A program made the position numbers and the translations under genes. A DNA stretch of 15,642 nucleotides from SZUA-265 sp966249405. GTDB lineage: Bacteria > Myxococcota_A > Polyangia > Polyangiales > Polyangiaceae. The notes under the pieces are model-generated. The model did no database searches. It was not told where the DNA came from and saw nothing but the letters and a program-made list of their open reading frames with translations. Positions 1-6,158 of the stretch are shown here, one piece after another (positions within the stretch are counted from its first letter, which is position 1; every line of letters starts with the position of its first letter). Location of the stretch: contig CBINDO010000193.1 of the NCBI GenBank assembly GCA_966249405.1, forward strand, positions 1 through 15,642, in the 5' to 3' direction.

Positions 1-879
<879 letters not shown>

Positions 880-910
880 ACCTGGGGCCATTCAACTCAA
901 AGCTCAAGTC

Positions 911-916
911 TGAGGA
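911..916 (+). promoter_or_regulatory. Ribosome binding site of sdhB
   Basis: The sequence TGAGGA ends 8 bases before the ATG at 925. It decides that start over the in-frame ATG at 937, which lies 20 bases from the site. Confidence 0.7.
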
Positions 917-924
917 ATTAGCGT

Positions 925-1707
925 ATGTCGGACAATATGAACCTCGTGTTGAACGTTTGGCGCCAGAGCGGCCCAAAGGACTCCGGGAAATTCGAGCGAT
1001 ACGAAGCCAAGGGTGTTTCGTCTCACATGTCGTTTCTCGAGATGTTGGACGTAGTGAACGAGCGGCTGCTCGACGAGGGCAAGGAGCCGATCGCCTTCGA
1101 CCACGACTGCCGTGAAGGTATCTGCGGTATGTGTGGCATGGTGATTAACGGTCAGCCCCACGGCCCCCAGGCGGCGACCACCACCTGCCAGCTGCACATG
1201 CGGCAGTTCAAAGACGGCGACGAACTATGGATCGAGCCGTGGCGTGCCAAGCCGTTTCCCGTCGTCAAAGACCTGGTCGTCGATCGCGGGGCGTTCGATC
1301 GCATCATCGCCTCCGGGGGTTACGTCTCGGTACGTACCGGGAGCGCGCCGGACGCCAATAGCCTGCCGATCAGCAAGGACGACGCCGACAGCGCAATGGA
1401 CGCTGCCGCGTGTATCGGTTGCGGCGCCTGCGTCGCTGCGTGCCCCAACGCCTCAGCGAGTTTGTTCACCGCGGCGAAGATCGGCCACTTGGGTCTGCTA
1501 CCTCAAGGCCAACCCGAACGTGAAGATCGTGCTCGCAAGATGGTCGCCCAGATGGACGCCGAAGGCTTTGGCCACTGCACCAACCACGGTGAGTGCGAAG
1601 CGGCGTGCCCGAAGGGGATCTCGGTGGAGTTCATTGCGCGCATGAATCGCGATTTGATCTCGTCGATGATCAAGAGCAAACACACCGTGACCTCGCGCGA
1701 GAAATGA
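925..1707 (+). CDS. sdhB: Succinate dehydrogenase iron-sulfur subunit
   Basis: This 260-residue subunit passes electrons from the FAD of SdhA to the membrane cytochrome b and quinone. All cluster ligands are visible. The plant-type [2Fe-2S] set is C62, C67, C70 and C88 (CREGICGMC, then TTTC). The second domain has C163, C166, C169 and C173 (CIGCGACVAACP), followed by C218, C224 and C228 (HCTNHGECEAACP). By family precedent C163, C166, C169 and C228 hold [4Fe-4S], while C173, C218 and C224 hold [3Fe-4S]. Length and motif style match class-B SQR/fumarate reductase B subunits. The ATG at 925 is chosen because of the Shine-Dalgarno at 911-916. The gene follows sdhA by 45 bases and is the last gene of the operon before a terminator. 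The direction of the reaction in the cell (SQR or QFR) cannot be told from the sequence. Confidence 0.97.
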   Translation: MSDNMNLVLNVWRQSGPKDSGKFERYEAKGVSSHMSFLEMLDVVNERLLDEGKEPIAFDHDCREGICGMCGMVINGQPHGPQAATTTCQLHMRQFKDGDELWIEPWRAKPFPVVKDLVVDRGAFDRIIASGGYVSVRTGSAPDANSLPISKDDADSAMDAAACIGCGACVAACPNASASLFTAAKIGHLGLLPQGQPEREDRARKMVAQMDAEGFGHCTNHGECEAACPKGISVEFIARMNRDLISSMIKSKHTVTSREK

Positions 1708-1927
1708 GCGCAGGGGTGGGGGGGAGCTCAAAGACTCATCACCTTCGCGTTCATCACTCGCGGCGATCCTTCTGAACTGCTTGGAGTTGCTGCTAGGTCC
1801 CACGCGACGAGGCTCCAGCGCAGCACGCTGCGCTGGGTTGGAGTGAAAGGGGTCCTCACACACTTCCATGTACGCTCCGCTGGGAGCCGGTAGCCGAAAC
1901 CAAGGCGCTGGGCCCACCCCGAAAAAG
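1708..1927 (+). other. Non-coding, hairpin-rich 3' region of sdhAB; possible sRNA
   Basis: No convincing gene lies between the sdhB stop and the terminator at 1928. Open frames on both strands lack a start with a ribosome site and have ordinary non-coding composition. Two clean hairpins are visible. One at 1815-1836 has a 9-base perfect stem (CCAGCGCAG / CTGCGCTGG) with a CACG loop. One at 1874-1887 has a 5-base stem (GCTCC / GGAGC) with a GCTG loop. A G-rich run follows the sdhB stop at about 1710-1724. The stretch could be a long structured 3' UTR or a small RNA that ends at the terminator. I recognise no known RNA family and no clear promoter. Confidence 0.35.
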
Positions 1928-1961
1928 AAAAGAGGGTTACCGTTGGGTGACCCTCTTTTTT
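1928..1961. terminator. Strong intrinsic terminator, probably bidirectional
   Basis: A 14-base stem (1928-1941 with 1946-1959, one G-U wobble) closes a GTTG loop and is followed by a T run on the plus strand at 1956-1961. On the minus strand the A-rich sequence at 1922-1930 supplies the matching U-rich tail. It lies between the convergent sdhAB operon and the minus-strand gene ending at 2084, so it can serve both. The AT-rich arms stand out in this GC-rich genome. Confidence 0.9.
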
Positions 1962-2083
1962 CATTGAGTGTTTGGTGAAGTGCCGAGCACCGAGCTGGCG
2001 TCCGTGGAGCCGCCGGACACAGGGCGTTGGGCGGACACCGCGGTTGGGTCGTCCGCCACCGGTTGGCCGCGACCTTATCGGCT

Positions 2084-2551
2084 TCAGCTGTCGGTTTTGA
2101 CCGGCAGGATCGGCGCCCATTGCAGACGATCCAAGACGTCGTCCTTGATGATCATGCCGCGATCGCTGAACTTGAGGATGTTCTCTTCGACGCCCTCGTG
2201 ACGCTCGCCCACGAACACGATGCCCTGCCCGTTTTGGTTGTAACCCAGCTGAACGATCGCGTTCTTCAACCACTTGCCGCCGTTCTCGAACTCCAGCGTC
2301 TCGGGTAAGGTGTAGAACCCTTCCGCGGGCAACCGCTTGAGGCTGCGACCCCACGTCGGGGACCGGAGCGGCGTCGTCGGCTCCCCCCAATACCAGCGGT
2401 TGTTCCGGTTCTGGCCCGGCCGGACCACGAACTTGCCGCCGCCGTTGGGGCGCTCACCGATGTAGACGAGAACACCAGCTGGGAATTGCGCCTCGTGACC
2501 AGGGAGCGGTTCGGTGCTGCGGTAGAGGCCTGCTTCAGGTAGATCCAACAT
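2084..2551 (-). CDS. Conserved hypothetical protein with two internal repeats
   Basis: This is a 155-residue soluble protein with no signal peptide or membrane segment. I do not recognise a named family. It is built of two similar halves. GLYRST begins the first near residue 7 and GFYTLPETLEF begins the second in the middle, and each half carries a strand ending in the same triad (VYIGER in the first, VFVGER in the second). This suggests a duplicated small beta-rich unit, roughly 70 residues each. The ATG at 2551 is chosen because AAAGGAAAG lies just upstream of it on the minus strand. A possible promoter lies at 2583-2610. The gene is divergent from the peroxiredoxin gene and convergent with sdhAB. 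Base composition and codon choice match the neighbours. Whether it binds anything is unknown. Confidence 0.8.
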   Translation of the reverse strand: MLDLPEAGLYRSTEPLPGHEAQFPAGVLVYIGERPNGGGKFVVRPGQNRNNRWYWGEPTTPLRSPTWGRSLKRLPAEGFYTLPETLEFENGGKWLKNAIVQLGYNQNGQGIVFVGERHEGVEENILKFSDRGMIIKDDVLDRLQWAPILPVKTDS

Positions 2552-2582
2552 ACTTTCCTTTGTGCACGTGATTGGGCGACCA

Positions 2583-2610
2583 ACTGTAACCTGCATTGAG
2601 TGTCGGACAA
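2583..2610 (-). promoter_or_regulatory. Possible sigma-70-like promoter of the minus-strand gene
   Basis: On the minus strand TTGTCC, a 16-base spacer and TACAGT can be read, each hexamer matching 4 of 6 consensus bases. The -10 box ends 31 bases before the ATG at 2551, which gives a short leader. This is a pattern match only. Confidence 0.35.
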
Positions 2611-2621
2611 GGGGCAACACG

Positions 2622-2636
2622 CAAATCGACGATTTG
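2622..2636. promoter_or_regulatory. Perfect palindrome in a divergent promoter region, possible operator
   Basis: CAAATCG-A-CGATTTG is a perfect 7+1+7 inverted repeat. A wider, partly overlapping pair, CGCAAA at 2620-2625 and TTTGCG at 2639-2644, brackets most of it. It lies between the minus-strand gene (start 2551) and the peroxiredoxin gene (start 2734). That is the expected place for a dimeric repressor or activator site acting on either or both. It does not match the OxyR spacing pattern. The regulator is unknown. Confidence 0.4.
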
Positions 2637-2733
2637 AGTTTGCGCGGTTGCCATAGTTGGGCTTTTCTAAGGCGGTCGAGACGAGGGAAGGTGGGCGGCG
2701 AGAACGGTGAAATGACGTTGGGAGTAAGGGCAC

Positions 2734-3516
2734 ATGGCGGCAACGAAGAGTAAGGCAACCAATAAGAAGGCAACCACGAGCAAGAGCACTGGCGGCAAGA
2801 CCACTAGCGGCAAGAGTACGGCGACCAAGAGTACGGCAAACAACAGTGCCGCGAAGTCCTCCGAACCGACCAAGAAGGTCGCCAAAGTGGGCGGCAAGAA
2901 GGCAACGGCAAAGCCATCAGCGAAGTCCGAGGCAGCGAGCAAACCCGCCGCCAAGAAGCCCGTCAAAGAGGTAACGAAACCTGCTCCTTCGGCGCCACGC
3001 GCCAAGCCGGCGGCGACCAAGGCCAGACCCGTCGACGTGCCCACTGATGCTCGCGCATTAACGGTCGGGGACGCCGTGCCCACGTTCGAGGCCGTCGACC
3101 AACACGGCGCGAAGGTGACGAGTGAGTCGCTGGCGGGCGCCCCATACGTCATCTACTTCTACCCCAAAGACGACACTCCGGGTTGTACGACCGAGGCTTG
3201 TGGGTTCCGAGACGAGATGGCCGTGTTTGCAGAACGCGGCGTCAAGGTCCTCGGCGTTAGCCCGGACAGCTCCGCGTCCCACGCCCGGTTTGCGCAGAAG
3301 TACGGCTTGGGGTTTACGCTGCTCGCGGACACGGAAAAAAAGCTGGTCACGCTGTTCGGCGTGTGGAAGCTCAAGCAGAACTACGGCCGTGAGTACTGGG
3401 GAGTCGAGCGGAGCACCTTCGTCGTCGACGCGGCTGGCAAGATCGCCAAACAGTGGCGTGGCGTGAAAGTCGCTGGCCACGTGCCAGCCGTGCTCGAAGC
3501 GGTCGCAGCGCTCTGA
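2734..3516 (+). CDS. bcp: Bcp/PrxQ-type thioredoxin-dependent peroxiredoxin with H1-like basic tail
   Basis: This 260-residue protein reduces hydrogen peroxide and organic peroxides with thioredoxin. The catalytic domain starts near residue 108 (LTVGDAVPTF). It holds PGCTTEACGFRD with the peroxidatic Cys at 151 and the resolving Cys at 156, the close C-x4-C spacing of the atypical two-cysteine Bcp/PrxQ group. The usual family length is about 150-160 residues. Here about 105 extra residues precede it, almost wholly Lys, Ala, Ser, Thr and Pro (for example repeated KST, AAK and PAAK units), with no predicted fold. This resembles eukaryotic H1 tails and bacterial AlgP/H1-like domains. It has no hydrophobic stretch, so it is not an export signal. 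The ATG at 2734 has GGGAG at 2720-2724. The enzyme assignment is firm. DNA or polyanion binding by the tail is inferred from its charge. Confidence 0.93.
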   Translation: MAATKSKATNKKATTSKSTGGKTTSGKSTATKSTANNSAAKSSEPTKKVAKVGGKKATAKPSAKSEAASKPAAKKPVKEVTKPAPSAPRAKPAATKARPVDVPTDARALTVGDAVPTFEAVDQHGAKVTSESLAGAPYVIYFYPKDDTPGCTTEACGFRDEMAVFAERGVKVLGVSPDSSASHARFAQKYGLGFTLLADTEKKLVTLFGVWKLKQNYGREYWGVERSTFVVDAAGKIAKQWRGVKVAGHVPAVLEAVAAL

Positions 3517-3588
3517 GTTGCCCGGCGGGCACGGTCGGGGGCGTTGTGCGCTGGAACTTTTGCGGCGCGCGGTGTACCAACCTCCGAA

Positions 3589-4455
3589 ATGCAGCGATTT
3601 ACATCCCCAGGTTTGGTTGGGCTCACGCGCCGTGAGTGGTTTCGTGTGGTGCCGGCCGCGGCGCTCGGCCTCGCCTGCACCGACCAGGGCAAGGTCAGCG
3701 CCGAGCGAGCGTCGGCGCACGCGCGTTTCCTGGCACCGGTCACCGAAAAAGACGCCGCGGAGGTGCGCGCCGGGTTACCGAAGGGAACGGAGTACTTGCA
3801 GGAGCTGTGGGCCAAGAGCGACACGGTGCTCGATCCCGAGGCAGCTCGCGACGCTATCGTTCGCGCCCGCGCCAAAGTCCAAGATCTGCGAGTCGCAAAA
3901 TCCACGTTCTTCGCCGTCGCGGAACTCAGCGGTGTGGTCGTGCGCAACGATCTGCAAATGGACATGATGGCCGGTAAGAATCTGTTCGAGGCGTTTCCAG
4001 CGCTGAAAGGTGTCGCCGACAAAGGATACGCCGAAGCCATCGGCACCATGCACGAAGCGCGGGGGACGGAGGGCAAACCCGACGGGCAGTGGATCGCTGC
4101 CGCCGTCGTGAAACGAGAAGGCGTGGCCAAGGGGCTATATGTCACCGGCTGGGCGTGGACTCTCTACGCTCGTCGCCTCGAAGAGGCCCTCAAGAGCCAG
4201 CTCTGGGACGAAGAGAAAGGCAAGAAGCCGCTGTTCTACGTGGTCGTCATCAGCGACGGACAAGCCTACGGTACCGGCCCGTCACCGCAGGTGAATCTCG
4301 ACACTGTTGCCAAACTCGAGCCCGCCAAGAACGCCGTCGATGGTCACTTCCAGGCGCAATTCGAGATCACGGGGCGCCAGTTCGGCTTCGCGGCGCAGGC
4401 CGCTGAAGCGCTCGGACCCGGCGTCATGGTCGGTGTATTGCGCAGCGAGACGTGA
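3589..4455 (+). CDS. Tat-type exported lipoprotein with Cache-like domain
   Basis: This is a 288-residue protein. The N-terminus has a twin-arginine motif, TRREWF at residues 13-18, then a short hydrophobic stretch ending in Cys30 (LGLAC). That indicates Tat export and probably lipid attachment, although Gly at -3 makes the lipobox imperfect. The mature part starts with a helical region. It continues with a segment (about residues 105-250) that reads like a Cache/PAS-type ligand-binding sensor: FFAVAELSGVVVRNDLQ, then MAGKNLFEAFPAL, then GLYVTGWAWTLYARRLEEAL. No transmembrane signalling domain follows, so it would be a free-standing binding protein. The ATG at 3589 is preferred for signal-peptide layout. 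A TTG at 3544 in the same frame is possible and neither has a clear ribosome site. It starts 72 bases after the peroxiredoxin gene and could be co-transcribed with it. The Cache call is a judgement by eye. Confidence 0.75.
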   Translation: MQRFTSPGLVGLTRREWFRVVPAAALGLACTDQGKVSAERASAHARFLAPVTEKDAAEVRAGLPKGTEYLQELWAKSDTVLDPEAARDAIVRARAKVQDLRVAKSTFFAVAELSGVVVRNDLQMDMMAGKNLFEAFPALKGVADKGYAEAIGTMHEARGTEGKPDGQWIAAAVVKREGVAKGLYVTGWAWTLYARRLEEALKSQLWDEEKGKKPLFYVVVISDGQAYGTGPSPQVNLDTVAKLEPAKNAVDGHFQAQFEITGRQFGFAAQAAEALGPGVMVGVLRSET

Positions 4456-4469
4456 GTAGACGGAGCCGA

Positions 4470-4655
4470 TCAAAGCCGATCGACGGGACCGAGCCGACCC
4501 AGGCGGTGCAACGCCAGGCTCCCCATCGCCAGGCCGGCGACGACGAGCACGCCCCCCCACATGGGTTCGAACAGAAGCGCGACAAAGATGCCCAAGGGCG
4601 CTATGAGTGCAAACGTGGTGAGGTACCGTTCAGCCGCCTTCCTGTCGTCGGTCAT
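4470..4655 (-). CDS. Small two-helix membrane protein
   Basis: This is a 61-residue protein with a charged start (MTDDRKAAERY) and two hydrophobic segments, about residues 13-29 and 33-49. They are separated by EPMWGG, and a basic C-terminus follows. A helical hairpin in the inner membrane is the likely form. It is convergent with the Cache-like lipoprotein gene, with only 14 bases between the two stops, and divergent from the operon starting at 4750. The same frame stays open far upstream on the minus strand, but that stretch overlaps the plus-strand gene and has no family-like content, so the ATG at 4655 is chosen. No strong ribosome site is visible. I cannot name a family and the function is unknown. 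Confidence 0.65.
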   Translation of the reverse strand: MTDDRKAAERYLTTFALIAPLGIFVALLFEPMWGGVLVVAGLAMGSLALHRLGRLGPVDRL

Positions 4656-4749
4656 CGGCGCCAAGCGTAGCCCGCGCCCCGTAAATTGCGACTCCTCCGT
4701 GCGTCGCGATGGTTGCACTCGGCCCGTGGTCGGGTCCGTTTCGAGCTCG

Positions 4750-5358
4750 ATGGGGGTCTGGAGCGCGCTGATTTTGGCCTGCGCAGCCAGCTGTACCGGC
4801 GCATCCTTGCCCGAGCCCGAAACCGCGGCGACCGCCTTGGCTAGGGCAGTCGAACGCCGGGACGCCCCCGCCGTGCATGCGCTCCTGGACGAGCAGAGCC
4901 GTAGCAAAGTCACCGTGGCCGAGGTGCAGGCGTTGCTCGACCAGAACGCAGCAGAAGTTGGCAAACGCCTGGCCGTGCACGCCCGAAGCGAAGCGACGGT
5001 GCACGCGGATGCGGTGTTGCCCGGCGGGGAGCAGGTCACGCTCCGCGAAGCCGGGGGAGAGTTCTACGTCGCTGACACCAGCGGCCTCGCCGGCGTCGCC
5101 GTGACGCCCCGAGAGGCTCTGATAGGTTTGCGCCGCGCGCTCGAACAGCCGAACTACGGGTTGTTGTTGCAGCTGCTCTCGAGTGACGTGCGGGAGGCGG
5201 TCGAGAGCCAACGTCGAGCGCTCGTGCAGGCGCTGTCCGACGTGGAAGTCGTGCAGATTATCGTCGAAGGTGACCACGCCATCGTCAATACGGCGGACGG
5301 TCACCGGGTGGAGCTGGAGCTGGAGTCAGGGGTATGGCGAGTTCGCGATTTCGAATGA
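4750..5358 (+). CDS. Putative lipoprotein with two NTF2-like units
   Basis: This is a 202-residue exported protein. A short hydrophobic leader (residues 4-14) ends in Cys11 or Cys15, which suggests lipid attachment. The leader lacks basic residues if read from the ATG at 4750, and in-frame GTG codons at 4726 or 4699 would add arginines, so the start is uncertain and no site has a good ribosome signal. The mature part looks like two successive alpha-plus-beta units. Each has an amphipathic helix pair (ALARAVERRDAPAVHALL; ALIGLRRALEQPNYGLLLQL) followed by strands, with the last ending GVWRVRDFE, a common close of NTF2-like or Lumicao-like lipoprotein domains. It is the first gene of a tight four-gene operon and its stop overlaps the DUF4159 start. 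It probably acts as an accessory periplasmic factor, but no catalytic residues can be named. Confidence 0.72.
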   Translation: MGVWSALILACAASCTGASLPEPETAATALARAVERRDAPAVHALLDEQSRSKVTVAEVQALLDQNAAEVGKRLAVHARSEATVHADAVLPGGEQVTLREAGGEFYVADTSGLAGVAVTPREALIGLRRALEQPNYGLLLQLLSSDVREAVESQRRALVQALSDVEVVQIIVEGDHAIVNTADGHRVELELESGVWRVRDFE

Positions 5359-6158
5359 GCCGGGCGGCTAAGCGGGTCATCTCGCGGCGCGACAGCCTGT
5401 TGGGCTTGAGCAAACTCGTCTCGAGCGCCTTGGCTATTGCCGCGTCCAGCTTCGGTTCGCGCGCCCACGCTTTCGGTCAGGACGGCGCGTTCAACCCGCG
5501 TCCGCTGCTGGTTTCGGGAGGGAAGCCGTTGGACGGTGACCGCGAGTCAGCGCTCGGACGTTGGTCGTGGGAGCTGGTGCGTTGCACGAGCGCTCCCGGG
5601 CGCCTCGTCATCCGCGGCGTCGCGCCGGACGACCCGAAACTGTGGAACGAGCCATTCGTCGTTTGGTTCGGCTCCGAGGCAGTGGCGCCGCTGTCAGAGG
5701 CCGAGATTCGAGGTCTCAGGCAGTTCTTCGACCTGGGCGGCGTGTTGTTCGTCGATGACAACAACCCCGCGAGCGGGGATTTTGGAAAAAGTGCGCGCCG
5801 CGAGTTGGCACGGGTTCTGCCCGAAGTCCCGGTCGTGCCCACGCCTCCCGGGCACGTCATCTACAAGTCCTATTACCTGATCCCACGCGCCGTGGGGCGC
5901 GTCGATGGTCCCGAACGTCTGCACATGATGCGGCGCGGACGTCAGGTTGCGGTGCTATTTTCGGACCACGACTTGCTCGGCGCGTTGGCCCGCTCCGGTG
6001 AGACGTGGGCGCTCCCGATGCAGTCGGTAGACCCAGGAGCGCGGACGCTCGCCGTTCGGTTTGCCGTCAACATCGCCATGTTCGTACTGTGTCTGGATTA
6101 CAAGGACGACCAAGTACACGCCGAAGAGCTGATGCGACGGCGGGGCAGGGCGCGTTGA
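5355..6158 (+). CDS. DUF4159 domain protein, Tat-exported
   Basis: This is a 267-residue protein. It opens with a basic segment and a twin-arginine signal (SRRDSLLGL, residues 10-18), followed by a hydrophobic stretch and a likely cleavage site after AHA at residue 39. The mature region shows the DUF4159 pattern. FFDLGGVLFVDDNN is the strand-and-loop of a GATase-like fold, HVIYKSYYLI follows the usual aromatic motif, and SDHDLLGAL corresponds to the family's conserved block near the end. Members of this family sit beside VWA/GATase proteins and MoxR/DUF58 genes, and their activity is unknown. The ATG at 5355 overlaps the previous stop as ATGA, as at the next two junctions. The ATG at 5334 has a better Shine-Dalgarno (GGAG at 5322-5325) and would add 7 residues. 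The family call is firm; the start is less so. Confidence 0.86.
   Translation: MSRAAKRVISRRDSLLGLSKLVSSALAIAASSFGSRAHAFGQDGAFNPRPLLVSGGKPLDGDRESALGRWSWELVRCTSAPGRLVIRGVAPDDPKLWNEPFVVWFGSEAVAPLSEAEIRGLRQFFDLGGVLFVDDNNPASGDFGKSARRELARVLPEVPVVPTPPGHVIYKSYYLIPRAVGRVDGPERLHMMRRGRQVAVLFSDHDLLGALARSGETWALPMQSVDPGARTLAVRFAVNIAMFVLCLDYKDDQVHAEELMRRRGRAR

Noticed and set aside
2030..2057. Inverted repeat GGCGGAC/GTCCGCC just beyond the minus-strand gene
   Set aside because: The loop is 14 bases with no U-rich tail on either strand, and the nearby terminator at 1928-1961 explains transcript ends better.
1728..2390. 220-residue minus-strand frame across the terminator and the two-repeat gene
   Set aside because: It crosses the strong terminator, is antisense-frame to a better-supported gene on the same strand, and its Arg/Gly-rich translation is typical of a GC-rich shadow.
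2734..3050. The Lys/Ala-rich tail of the peroxiredoxin as a separate H1-like gene fused by a sequencing error
   Set aside because: The frame is continuous with no stop or compositional break at the domain border, and the only well-placed ribosome site is before the tail.
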